Source of the DNA: Betaproteobacteria bacterium
GTDB taxonomy: Bacteria > Pseudomonadota > Gammaproteobacteria > Burkholderiales > Casimicrobiaceae
Length of the DNA: 15,768 nucleotides
Assembly (NCBI GenBank): GCA_016717855.1
Contig: JADKEV010000077.1
Coordinates: 1 to 15,768, forward strand
Direction: 5' to 3'
Positions 1-6,944 of this stretch are shown one piece after another. The position numbers were made by a program, and so were the translations under genes. Each line of letters begins with the position of its first letter. Within the stretch, counting starts at the first letter, position 1. The notes under the pieces were generated by a model. That model ran no database searches. It saw only the letters and a program-made list of their open reading frames with translations, and was not told the origin of the DNA.

Positions 1-183
1 GGTCTTGAGATCGAGGCCGGGACGCGTCCACAGTTGAGCGAAGAGCACCTCCTGCGTGACCTCGCCGAATTTCGCCATGTGCGGATCGGCATAGACCTCG
101 CGATCGAGCTTGTCGGCATACGCGGCGCCCACCAGCTTGCGCCGCATCGCGCGGCCTTTGTCGCGCAGTTCATTGTCGGCCAT
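1..183 (-). CDS. Carboxymuconolactone decarboxylase family protein, N-terminal part
   Basis: The first 61 codons of a minus-strand gene that runs off the left edge. The translation begins MADNELRDKGRAMRRKLVG and continues with DREVYADPHMAKFGEVTQ and LFAQLWTRPGLDLKT, the N-terminal pattern of the carboxymuconolactone decarboxylase (CMD, PcaC-like) family. Proteins of this family decarboxylate or otherwise transform lactone intermediates of aromatic catabolism, or act as AhpD-like oxidoreductases. The AhpD CxxC region would lie beyond the window, so the two types cannot be separated here. The ATG at 181-183 is supported by a strong AGGAGG ribosome site at 188-193. No frameshift is visible. Upstream lies a REP-like palindrome and then the Bug receptor gene on the same strand, so the gene could be the last member of the ADH-Bug-CMD group. 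Family assignment is fairly secure; the substrate is unknown. Confidence 0.82.
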   Translation of the reverse strand, partial: MADNELRDKGRAMRRKLVGAAYADKLDREVYADPHMAKFGEVTQEVLFAQLWTRPGLDLKT

Positions 184-187
184 CGGT

Positions 188-193
188 CCTCCT
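188..193 (-). promoter_or_regulatory. Shine-Dalgarno site of the CMD-family gene
   Basis: AGGAGG on the minus strand, 4 nt before the ATG at 183. It fixes the start of the partial left-edge gene and is the strongest ribosome site seen in the window. Confidence 0.75.
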
Positions 194-201
194 TCGACGC
201 A

Positions 202-284
202 AATCGGGGTCAGAGTTGGCATTTCGCGAGGGGGAAATCGGAATCAGACGAGGCTTCCGTGGAATGCTAACTCTGACCCCGATT
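202..284. repeat. REP-like palindromic element, copy 1
   Basis: An 83-bp inverted-repeat element. The left arm begins AATCGGGGTCAGAGTT and the right arm ends with its exact complement. The arms then continue with GGCATTTCGCG and (complement) AGCATTCCACG, so pairing extends over about 25 bp with few mismatches. The centre holds a G-rich stretch and an AATCAGACGAGG segment. A second diverged copy in the same orientation lies at 1289-1372. The elements resemble REP/BIME-type palindromes mobilised in trans by IS200-like RAYT transposases in proteobacteria; no such transposase is present here. It lies between the Bug gene stop (295) and the CMD-family ribosome site, where a strong hairpin could also end or stabilise transcripts. 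Confidence 0.8.
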
Positions 285-294
285 GTGGTAGTAC

Positions 295-1270
295 TCATTG
301 TGGTGTGAGGCCGGCCTCTTTGGTCAAAGCGCCCCCACAGTCGACTCTGCTCCTGGACATAGGCCTGGAAATTCTCGGGCGTCAGCCCGCTGCAATCATC
401 CCCAGATCGGTCAGGAATTTTTCGGTCGCAGGATCCGCCAGTGCCTTGACGAACGCCTGGTTCATCCGGCGCACAGCCTCGGGCGGCGTGCCGGCGGGAG
501 CGAAAACGCCGACCCAAGACGCATATTCGTAGCCGGGCAGGCCGGACTCCGCCAGGGGCGCGACATCCGGATAGGTAGCGAGCCTTTGTTTCGACGAGAT
601 GCCGAGGATGCGGAGCTTACCCGCCTGCAGGAAGGGCTTGATGACCCCCGGGTCGGTGATCATGAAGTCGAGCCGTCCGGCGGCGAGATCCGTCGCAGCC
701 TGCGTCGTGCCGGGGTAGTTGACGCCGAGGGCGTCGATGCCGGTTTGCGACTTCAGCATCTGCACCGCCACCAGGCCACCCACGTTACCGATGCCGTAGT
801 TCAGCTTGCCCGGCCGCTCCACAGCGTACTTCACGGAAAGCTCCCTGCGCGGTGCGGACAGGGAAGGTCCGCGTTGACGACCAGCATCAGTGGATTGATC
901 GTCCACAGCGTGATCGGCGTGAAGTCCCAGACCGGGTCGTACCCGAGATCGCTGACGAGATACGGATTGGCCGAATGCGTCGTGTTCGAGCCAACCAGCA
1001 GCGTATACCCGTCGTTGGGGGCTTTCGCGACGATGCGGGCCGCGATCATGCTCTGCCCGCCGGGCTTGTTGTCGACGACCACGGGCTGGCCGAGCGTCTT
1101 CCCGACCTGCTCGCCAAGGCGCCGGGTGATCGTATCGGACGCGGTGCCCGGAGGCACGGTCACGACGATCTTGATCGGCCGGTTGGGGAAATCGCTTTGC
1201 GCCCCCACTCCGCCGGCTTACGGCAGCGGAAGCGCGCCAGCAGGAAGTAGGCTCTGCGGTGGATGTTCAA
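295..1270 (-). CDS. Bug/TctC-family periplasmic substrate receptor 1 (frameshifted)
   Basis: Tripartite tricarboxylate/Bug receptor, an exported binding protein that usually captures carboxylated small molecules in the periplasm. The probable start is TTG at 1268-1270 (MNIHRRAYFLLA, signal peptide) preceded by AGGAGA; a frame change follows inside the signal peptide. The frame of 831-1208 carries FPNRPIKIVVTVPPGT, PVVVDNKPGG and APNDGYTLLVGS, all family hallmarks. After a shift near 850 it continues with KLNYGIGNVGG, DPGVIKPFLQAGKLRILG and APAGTPPEAVRRMN. Another shift near 395 gives LTPENFQAYVQEQ, and an extra G in a GGGGG run near 330 must be removed to reach the natural ending ALTKEAGLTPQ and the TGA at 295-297. 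Restored length is about 324 residues, normal for the family. At least three or four indels are needed. Near-identical REP-like elements flank both sides of the gene. Confidence 0.9.
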
Positions 1271-1288
1271 GTATATCTCCTAGAGGCG

Positions 1289-1372
1289 AATCGGGGTGGG
1301 AGTTAGCATTCCGCGAGGGGAAAATCGCGATCAGAGAACCCGTCTGTGGAATGCTACCTCTGCCCCCGACTT
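1289..1372. repeat. REP-like palindromic element, copy 2
   Basis: An ~84-bp relative of the element at 202-284, in the same orientation. It begins AATCGGGGTGGGAGTTAGC, shares CATTCCGCGAGGGGAAA and ATCAG in the centre, and ends GGAATGCTACCTCTGCC plus CCGACTT, so its two arms pair over about 24 bp with a few mismatches. It lies in the 112-bp gap between the alcohol dehydrogenase stop (1383) and the Bug start (1270), 10-20 bp from each coding end. The pair of elements therefore encloses the Bug gene almost exactly. Confidence 0.78.
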
Positions 1373-1382
1373 GCCGATTTGT

Positions 1383-2514
1383 TCAGCCGTTCGGCAGCAG
1401 GATCTGGCGCACGACTTCGCCGCGATCGAGCATGTCGAGATTGTGGGTGAGCTGATCGAAGTTCATCGAGCCGCTCTGCAAGCGGTCCACCAGCGCATCT
1501 TTCCTTCCTGGTAGAACTTGAGATAGCGCGGCAGGTCGCGCTCCGCCACGCCGCTGCCCATGAAGGAGCCGCGGAAGGACTTCTCCTGCCCGACCAGTTC
1601 GGCATGCGCGTATTGATACATGTCGGTCGACGCACCGAGGCCGACGCAGATCACATCCCCACCTTTGCGCGTGATGGCATTGGCGGACGCCATCGCCGCC
1701 TTGTTGCCGGACACCTCGAAGGCGAAGTCGACCCCGCCCTGCGTCAGATCCTTGATCGTCTCGACCAGCTTCGGATCCAGGGCCGAAAGAGTGCGCGTGC
1801 AGCCGAGTTCCTTCGCCAGCGGAAACTTGCTGTCGAGGATATCGATGCCGATGATTTCCGATGCCCCGGAAATCCTGGCCGCCATCACCGCGTTGAGGCC
1901 GACACCGCCCAAGCCGAAGACGGCGACGTTCTGTCAGGCGCACCTTCGCCGCGTGAAGACGCTACCCGCGCCCGTGACCACCGCGCAGCCGAACATCGCC
2001 GCGACATCCAGGGGAATTGCCGGGTCGGCCTTGACCAGCGTGGTCGGCGATGTCACCGCATACTGGGCGAAGGACGAGATGCCGCTGTAGTGAAAGAGGG
2101 GCAATCCGTTGCGGCTGAGCTTGCGCATGCCGTTCGCCAAGCCGCCGGCGGCGCGCGAGGCGCCGATCGTGTCGCAGAGCGCTGTCCTGCCGTCGGTGCA
2201 CGGACGGCAATAGCCACAGCCGCAAGCCACGGTCATGACCACGTGGTCACCGACCTTCAATCGCGTCACGCCGCGGCCCACTTCGCGGACGATGCCGGCA
2301 CCTTCATTGTCCGCCGACGACAGGCAGCTTGCGCTTTCGCAGCCGGCCACTTACGACAGGTCAGAGTGGCACAGTCCGGCAGCGCCCGGACTTCGACGAG
2401 CACCTCGCCCTCGCCGGGTCCTTCCAGCTCGACCTCCTCGATGACGAACGGCTTGCTCTTGACGTAGGGCGTCGGCAAGCCCTGTTCATACATGACTGCT
2501 GCTGTCATCCGCAT
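1383..2514 (-). CDS. Zinc-dependent alcohol dehydrogenase, class III-like (frameshifted)
   Basis: Medium-chain (MDR) zinc alcohol dehydrogenase, about 377 residues when restored, oxidising an alcohol with NAD(P). ATG at 2514 (MRMTAAVMYEQGLPTPYV) follows GGAGA. The first frame runs to about 2380. Correcting small indels then gives GLCHSDLSVVSG, with the catalytic zinc Cys-His-Ser-Asp set, and VVGGHEGAGIVREVG (an extra A near 2308 breaks the GHE). The structural zinc loop CGCGYCRPCTDGRTALC, with its C-x2-C-x2-C-x7-C spacing, is intact at about 2200-2250. The Rossmann part, in another frame after a break near 1930, reads MGGVGLNAVMAARISGA and EIIGIDILDSKF, then GGVDFAFEVSGN and VICVGLG. After a last shift near 1490 come SGSMNFDQLTHNLDMLDRG and the end VVRQILLPNG before TGA at 1383. 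Its own promoter lies just upstream. Substrate unknown; glutathione-dependent formaldehyde dehydrogenase is a relative, not a firm identity. Confidence 0.9.
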
Positions 2515-2584
2515 CGCGCATTTCTCCGCATCGGTAGTGGCTCATTGCGGTCGGCAAGTGAATGGCCGATCCGTCAGTTTCCAT

Positions 2585-2613
2585 ACGATACGATACCTTG
2601 CGATGTTTGTCAA
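2585..2613 (-). promoter_or_regulatory. Predicted sigma-70 promoter of the alcohol dehydrogenase gene
   Basis: On the minus strand a perfect -35 TTGACA (2608-2613) is followed after 17 bp by TATCGT (2585-2590), a 4/6 match to the -10 box. The leader to the ATG at 2514 would be roughly 65 nt. The stretch is AT-richer than its surroundings and also holds the tandem ATACG/ATACG repeat that forms the -10 area. Confidence 0.6.
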
Positions 2614-2627
2614 ATCATTTAGATGAT
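2614..2627. promoter_or_regulatory. Candidate operator: palindrome immediately upstream of the -35 box
   Basis: ATCAT-TTAG-ATGAT is a perfect 5-bp inverted repeat with a 4-bp centre, abutting the predicted -35 box. Its position suits a transcription-factor site for the alcohol dehydrogenase promoter. No regulator gene lies next to it in the window, so the binding protein is unknown. Confidence 0.35.
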
Positions 2628-2672
2628 ATACGACAGGCGCTCAGCATGGGTTCCTGTTTGCACAGACGGGTT

Positions 2673-4031
2673 CTACGCTGCCTTCCGCGTGACCAGCAGC
2701 GCAACCACGCCGGCCGCCATCACCAGCAGCGACACGTGCACCGCGTCGCGGGAGGCCGCGTAGGCCACGCTCGACCAGGCGAGCCACGCGCAGGCGAGGC
2801 AGAAGACGATCGGCGTCAGCGGAAACAGCGGCACGCGGTAGGGCCGCTCGGTCTGGCCATCCCGGGCCCGTAGCACGAACAGCGCGATCCCGACCAGAAA
2901 CAGGAACGACCAGAACACCGGGGCGGTGAACTCGACCATCGCTTCGAAGCCGTCGTGCTGCAGCGCGCCCAAAAGCCACGAGCGCGAGCGAAATCGCGCC
3001 CTGCACGACATGCGACAACCGGCGTGCCACGCCCGGAATGCCAGCCGCCCATGAAGCGCAGCGCGGTCCAGTCGCGCGCCATCGCATAGTTGGTGCGCGC
3101 GCCGACGATCATCGTCGCGTTGATCGAAGTGAGCGCGGCGATCGCGACGATCAGCGCGATGCCCTGGCCCCCAAGCGTGCCGAACGCGCGTTGCATCACA
3201 TCCGCGGCGGGCGCCTTGCTTTCGGCGAGGCCCTTCAACGCGAGGCCATGCAGCAGCGCCGCGTTCACGGCGATGTAGGCCGCCGCGATGATCGCGATGC
3301 TCACGACCAGCACGGTGACGATCGCGCGCCGGCCGCCGCGCAATTTCCGCCGCGATGTAGGCGGCCTCGTTCCAGCCGCCGTAGGTGAGCAGCACGAACA
3401 CCATCGCCAGCCCGAGCATGCCCAGCGGAGGCGACGAGAAGAGAGACGCCGGATCCGCCGGCCCGCCCGCCGCGGCGTACAAAGCCCGCGACCACCACCG
3501 CCGCGAGCCCGTCACCTCGATCACGGTCAACACGTTCTGCGCGCGGGCGGACGCGCGCAACCGCGCGACGTTGAGCAAGGTCAGCACGATGACAATGATC
3601 GCGGCCCACCATGCCGCGCCCATGTTCCCGAGCGGAATCACGCGCGCCATGTACTCGCCGAAGACGAACGCGAGCAGCGCGATCGCGCCGGGATTGATGA
3701 CGGTGGCCCGCGCCCAGGCGTAGAGGAAGCTCGCGTGCCGCCCGTACGCGCGCGTCAGGAAGTGGTAGTCGCCGCCGACGTGCCGGTAAGCGGCCGCCAT
3801 CTCGGCGTAGCACAGCGCGCCCGCCAGCGAAATCAGCGCGCCCAGCACCCACGCGACCGTCAGCCAGCCGATGTCGCCCGTGACTCCTGCCACCATCGAC
3901 GGGGTCTTGAAAATGCCTGCCCCGACGACGATGCCGACGACGATCGCTATCGCATCGCGCCTGCGCAAGAGGGCCAGCAGCGGGGCCGCCGCGTCCTGAT
4001 GGACGCCAGGAACATCTTCGTGCGGAGCCAC
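2673..4031 (-). CDS. APC-family amino acid permease (frameshifted)
   Basis: Inner-membrane amino acid/polyamine/organocation transporter of about 450 residues, LeuT-fold type. The chosen start is GTG at 4029-4031, 4 bp after the methyltransferase stop. The N-terminal helix 1 motif IVVGIVVGAGIFKTPS, with the GAGIF substrate-site turn, is clear. It is followed by GWLTVAWVLGALISLAGA and a LCYAEMAAAY segment, the conserved glycine-rich and acidic pattern of helices 2-3. Later helices include WWAAIIVIVLTLLNVARL, LAMVFVLLTYGGWNEAAYI, AIVTVLVVSIAIIAAAYIA and IALIVAIAALTSINATMIV, then VFWSFLFLVGIALFVLRAR and ERPYRVPLFPLTPIVFCLA, ending VTRKAA and TAG at 2673. Frame changes are needed near 3490-3520 (TGLAAVVVAG lies in a second frame), near 3330, and near 2975-3030 (VVQGAISLALVAFG in a third frame). 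The downstream position and 4-bp spacing suggest co-translation with the methyltransferase. The substrate is not determinable. Confidence 0.88.
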   Translation of the reverse strand: MAPHEDVPGVHQDAAAPLLALLRRRDAIAIVVGIVVGAGIFKTPSMVAGVTGDIGWLTVAWVLGALISLAGALCYAEMAAAYRHVGGDYHFLTRAYGRHASFLYAWARATVINPGAIALLAFVFGEYMARVIPLGNMGAAWWAAIIVIVLTLLNVARLRASARAQNVLTVIEVTGSRRWWSRALYAAAGGPADPASLFSSPPLGMLGLAMVFVLLTYGGWNEAAYIAAEIARRPARDRHRAGREHRDHRGGLHRRERGAAAWPRVEGPRRKQGARRGCDATRVRHAWGPGHRADRRDRRAHFDQRDDDRRRAHQLCDGARLDRAALHGRLAFRAWHAGCRMSCRARFRSRSWLLGALQHDGFEAMVEFTAPVFWSFLFLVGIALFVLRARDGQTERPYRVPLFPLTPIVFCLACAWLAWSSVAYAASRDAVHVSLLVMAAGVVALLVTRKAA

Positions 4032-4035
4032 CTGG

Positions 4036-4899
4036 CTAGCGCTTTCGCGCGGTGGCGAGCGTCCGGGTGCCCCCCCACCAGTTGTACTCGCCGCGCATCG
4101 AGTCGCCCGCGACCAGGAACCGGGCCGCGCGCAGGTTGTTGTCGGCGTCGACAAAACTGAACGACAGTCTGTTGCCGCGCAGCGAGGGGCCGAGCAGCGT
4201 CTGCGTCTTGCCGCCGGCGGTGAGCGTGCCGGCGACCTTCTGGTTGTGCTGCATGAGCGAGACGGTGCTCTCGGCCCCATTGTCCTGTTTCACCGTCCAC
4301 TCGCCGGCGACGCTCGCCGGCACGTACCAAAGATAGCCGTCGCGGCCCTCCACCACGAAGTGCTCATCCGGTTCCCAGTCGCCCATGGGGAATTGATGGG
4401 ACACGACGCGCGTGCCCGGCTTCATCTTGAGGATCGTCGGCCGCAGCTTCAGGTTGAGTTCCGGCAGCAGGTACAGCGTGACCACGGTCGCTTTCGTGAA
4501 GTCCTCCACGAAGATGTCGCCGGTGATGATATTCACCGTGCTTTCGACGCCGGCGCGCGCGACATTGCGGCGCGCCAGCTGGGCCATGTCGGCTTCGTAC
4601 TCGATGCCCACCGCCCGGGCGCCGAACTGCTTCGCCGCGGCGATCGGGATCTTGCCGTCGCCGCAGCCGAGGTCGTAGACGAGATCGTCCTTCGTGACCG
4701 CGGCCGCGGTCAGCATGCGCACGACCAGCGCATCGGGCGTGGGCAACCAGATGACATCCTTGCCCGCTTGTCCCAATGTCGGCTGGTAGATCCGGTCGCC
4801 GAGCTCCTGGTTGGGCGGCCATTCTTCGGAAAGAGCGTTGGCCGCTGTCGCGGCCAACAAGGCAGCCAGCAAGGTTGCAAAAAGGCGGGCAAGAGTCAT
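4036..4899 (-). CDS. Exported class I SAM-dependent methyltransferase, FAM173-like
   Basis: An intact 287-residue gene, the only full-length uninterrupted one here. ATG at 4897-4899 follows GGGAGA; the frame is open further upstream but only this start gives a signal peptide (LARLFATLLAALLAATAANA). The catalytic part shows WLPTPDALVVRMLTAA, the AdoMet loop VYDLGCGDGKIPIAAA, the acidic strand VGIEYEADMAQLARRN, ITGDIFVEDF, then VVTLYLLPELNLKLRP and PGTRVVSHQFPMGDWEPDEH. This order matches the bacterial relatives of the FAM173/ATPSCKMT protein lysine methyltransferases. About 100 further residues (from GRDGYLWYVP to GEYNWWGGTRTL) look like an all-beta domain with repeated short strands. The oddity is export: AdoMet is not expected in the periplasm, so either the leader acts as a membrane anchor or the protein has another function. 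The permease gene follows after 4 bp. Confidence 0.9.
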   Translation of the reverse strand: MTLARLFATLLAALLAATAANALSEEWPPNQELGDRIYQPTLGQAGKDVIWLPTPDALVVRMLTAAAVTKDDLVYDLGCGDGKIPIAAAKQFGARAVGIEYEADMAQLARRNVARAGVESTVNIITGDIFVEDFTKATVVTLYLLPELNLKLRPTILKMKPGTRVVSHQFPMGDWEPDEHFVVEGRDGYLWYVPASVAGEWTVKQDNGAESTVSLMQHNQKVAGTLTAGGKTQTLLGPSLRGNRLSFSFVDADNNLRAARFLVAGDSMRGEYNWWGGTRTLATARKR

Positions 4900-5014
4900 C
4901 GCGCAGTCTCCCGTGAACGCGGTGGGTGAAAGTATCCGGTCGCAGCGCGCGGAGGGTCGCGCAGGCTGTTGCGCCGGTGTCGAAGTGGCGTTGCATGGCG
5001 CGACGCGCACCTCG

Positions 5015-5035
5015 AGCCCGGAAGTTTACCGGGCT
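5015..5035. repeat. Stem-loop upstream of the methyltransferase gene
   Basis: AGCCCGG - AAGTTTA - CCGGGCT, a perfect 7-bp GC-rich stem with a 7-nt loop, followed on the plus strand by TTGTT. It lies about 50 bp beyond the SDR stop in the minus direction, where it lacks a clear U-run. It may slow or end transcription leaving the SDR operon, or shape the methyltransferase leader. Terminator function is weakly supported. Confidence 0.4.
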
Positions 5036-5058
5036 TTGTTCCGCCGGATGGCGGCTAG

Positions 5059-5092
5059 CGATGGGTGTCGCTTCGCTCGACCCATCCTACGG
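5059..5092. repeat. Dispersed REP-like palindrome overlapping the SDR gene end
   Basis: Contains GATGGGT (5060-5066), a GCTTCGC-type centre and ACCCATC, followed by CTACGG. On the minus strand this reads CCGTAGGATGGGTCGAGCG and so on, a sequence type I recognise as a common dispersed intergenic repeat of proteobacterial genomes. On the minus strand its TAG (5087-5089) serves as the stop codon of the SDR gene. The hairpin follows at once and could act in termination or mRNA 3' protection. Confidence 0.65.
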
Positions 5093-5917
5093 TGGGGGCG
5101 GCGCAGCGGGCGGCTGGTAACCTGCGCCGGGAATCAGGCCCATCAGGTTGCGCGTGAATCCGGCATCGACGACGAGCTCGGCCCCGTTCACATAGGAGGC
5201 ACGGGGGCTGGACAGGAACACCACGGCTTCCGCGATTTCCTCCGGCCGCCCGATACGCTTGGCCGGAATGGCTTCGGACCGGCGTTGCATGGCTCCCGGC
5301 TGTTCGTACGCGGCCTGGGTCCTGGGGGTCTGGACGAAACCCGGAAGTACGGCGTTGCTGCGACGCCGTCCGGCACTCGATGGCGAGCTGACCCGAGAGC
5401 ATCGTCACCGCCGGCCTTCGCGACGCTGGTAGGCGCCGCCGAACGGGATCGCAAAGTCCGCGCCGATCGACGACACATGCACCAACGCTCCGTCGCCCCG
5501 TGCGCGCATCGCCCGGCCGAATACCTGCGAACAAAGGAAGTAGCCGCTCAGGTTGACCGCCAGCAGCGCGTTCCAGTCGGCGAGCGCCAGACTCGCGAGC
5601 GGACCGGGACGGCTGATCGCCGCGTTGTTGACGAGCACCTGGGCGTCGCCGAAGCGGTCGCGAACCGCGGTGCAGGCCGCCTCGACGCTGGCCTGATCCG
5701 CGACGTCGCAAGCGAGTGACACGCCCTGCGCACCGGCATTTGCAACGAGGGCCAATGACTCATCGGCGCCCGCCTGACTCCGGTCGAGGATGGCGATCGC
5801 GGCCCCTTGTTCCGCCAGCGCCACCGCGATGGCGCGCCCGATGCCGCTGCCGCCGCCCGTCACCACGCAGACCCGCCCCTCCAGTCCCAGCCACGTGGAT
5901 TTCCCGCCTTCTTCCAT
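5087..5917 (-). CDS. Short-chain dehydrogenase/reductase (SDR), frameshifted
   Basis: Classical SDR oxidoreductase of about 277 residues using NAD(P). ATG at 5915-5917 is preceded by GGAGG 5 nt away; an in-frame TTG at 5944 overlaps the previous gene and is less likely. The cofactor motif VCVVTGGGSGIGRAIA (TGxxxGIG), the acidic ILDRS after strand 2, DVADQASVEAA, VLVNNAAIS (NNAG-like) and VHVSSIGAD are all in one frame to about 5405. The catalytic Tyr-Lys pair is recovered as YSVAKAG by removing one C near 5420. TMLSGQLAIE follows, then VRSNAVLPGFVQTP, interrupted by two more shifts near 5310-5370. The last frame reads PAKRIGRPEEIAEAVVFL, SPRASYVNGAELVVDAG and the unusual tail GYQPPAAPPPP, whose stop is supplied by the REP-like repeat. 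It is the last gene of the long operon, 23 bp after the Bug 2 stop. The substrate is unknown. Confidence 0.9.
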
Positions 5918-5940
5918 GCCTTCCTCCGCCACTGTCTGGC

Positions 5941-6920
5941 TCAATCCAGTTTGATATTGCGTTCCTTCACCAGCCGTCCCCAGCGCGCGCTGTCGGTTGC
6001 CACCATCGCAGCGAAGTCGGCGGGCGAGCCGCGGCCGGCCTCGATGCCCATCGACGCGAAGCGGGCAGACAACTCCGGCGATTGCATCGCCTTGTTGACC
6101 TCGGCGTTGATCCGTTTGACTAGTTCAGGCGGCATCCCCTTCGGCCCGTACAGGCCAAACCAGGACAGCACCGAGAATCCCTTGACCGTTTCGCCGATCG
6201 TCGGAACTTCCGGCGCAAGCGAGGAACGCTTAGGTCCGCTGACCGCCAGCGCGCGCGCCCGGCCTGTCTGGGCGTGCGGCATCCCAGACGGAACGGCGTC
6301 AATGCCAGGTGCACGGTCCCGCTCGGGGTCCGCAATCGATGGCCCCGTCCCCTTGTACGGAACGTGGGTGAAGCTCACGCCCGCCTGGGCCGTGAAGAGT
6401 TCGAAGCTCAGATGCGCCCAGGGCCGATGCCGCTGCTGGCGTAGTTGAGATACCCGGGCTTCTCCTTCGCCAGAGCGAGCAGTTCGCCCACGTTTTTTGC
6501 AGGGATCGACGGCGACCCCAGCAACACATTGTTGGCCTCCGCCAGCAGCGCGATCGGCGTGAAGTCATCGACCACGTTGTACGGCAGGTTCTTCTGCACG
6601 TGTTGTGCAATCGAGTGGGTGCTGGTGGTGGCAACGAGCAGCGTGTAACCGTCGGCCGGGGCGCGGGCGACCTCGGCCGATCCTATCGCGCCGGCCGCGC
6701 CCGCCTTGTTGTCGACGACGAACGGCTGGCCCGTCGCCTGCGCCATGGCCTGACTGACGAGACGCGCGAGGAGGTCCGTCGTGCCGCCGACGGAGATGGG
6801 CACGACGACACGCACCGCCTTGGTTGGCCAGGCCGGCGCCTGGGCCTGGGTAAGCCCGGATGCAGCTAACGCAAGGGCGGGCAGCAGTCGTTGCTTGCCG
6901 ACGTTGGGAAGCGTTGCCAC
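5941..6920 (-). CDS. Bug/TctC-family periplasmic substrate receptor 2 (frameshifted)
   Basis: A second tripartite tricarboxylate-type receptor, about 325 residues when restored. The best start is GTG at 6918-6920, giving a signal peptide KQRLLPALALAASGLTQAQA ahead of WPTKAVRVVVP. The first frame holds GTTDLLARLVSQAMAQATGQ, VVDNKAGAAGAIGSAEVARA and PADGYTLLVATTSTHSI, then GELLALAKEKPGYLNYASSG to about 6410. A second frame begins near 6400 with ELRTLHGPG-type residues and joins VSFTHVPYKGTGPSIAD. Two compensating indels near 6290-6330 hide a GTVHLAFDAVPS-like segment. The final frame runs MPHAQTGRARALAVSGP, then PEVPTIGETVKGFSVLSWFG and PPELVKRINAEVNKAM, to RLVKERNIKLD and TGA at 5941. It lies between the MmgE/PrpD gene and the SDR gene. 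The ligand is unknown; no TctA/TctB membrane genes are in the window. Confidence 0.9.
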
Positions 6921-6940
6921 GCTGCGGCAAAGCCGCAGCG
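6920..6940. repeat. Perfect hairpin between the MmgE/PrpD gene and Bug receptor 2
   Basis: CGCTGCGGC, loop AAA, then GCCGCAGCG: a 9-bp perfect stem with a 3-nt loop. It overlaps the first base of the GTG proposed as the Bug 2 start and the end of the MmgE/PrpD reading frame. It has no U-run, so it is not a classic terminator. It could act as a processing or stability element within the polycistronic mRNA, or affect initiation of Bug 2. Confidence 0.5.
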
Positions 6941-6944
6941 ACCA

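Noticed and set aside
202..1372. Insertion sequence or composite transposon ends
   Set aside because: The elements are short palindromes, there is no transposase in or near the bracketed segment, and no target-site duplication was evident.
298..1455. Long plus-strand open frame opposite Bug receptor 1
   Set aside because: It is antisense to a recognisable receptor with consistent family motifs, and its translation is arginine/proline-rich with no domain pattern: a high-GC shadow frame.
1604..2467. 287-codon plus-strand open frame opposite the alcohol dehydrogenase
   Set aside because: Its protein is low-complexity (R/A/H/D-rich) and lies opposite clear zinc-binding and Rossmann motifs on the minus strand.
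3288..4160. 290-codon plus-strand open frame opposite the permease
   Set aside because: The translation is arginine- and histidine-rich with no domain, and the minus strand holds good transmembrane helices.
4900..5010. Upstream extension of the methyltransferase reading frame
   Set aside because: The frame is open to 5010, but the added residues show no family similarity. The ATG at 4899 has a good ribosome site and starts a signal peptide.
5015..5040. Rho-independent terminator on the plus strand
   Set aside because: The stem followed by TTGTT has the right look, but no plus-strand gene ends there, and in the minus direction the U-run is missing.
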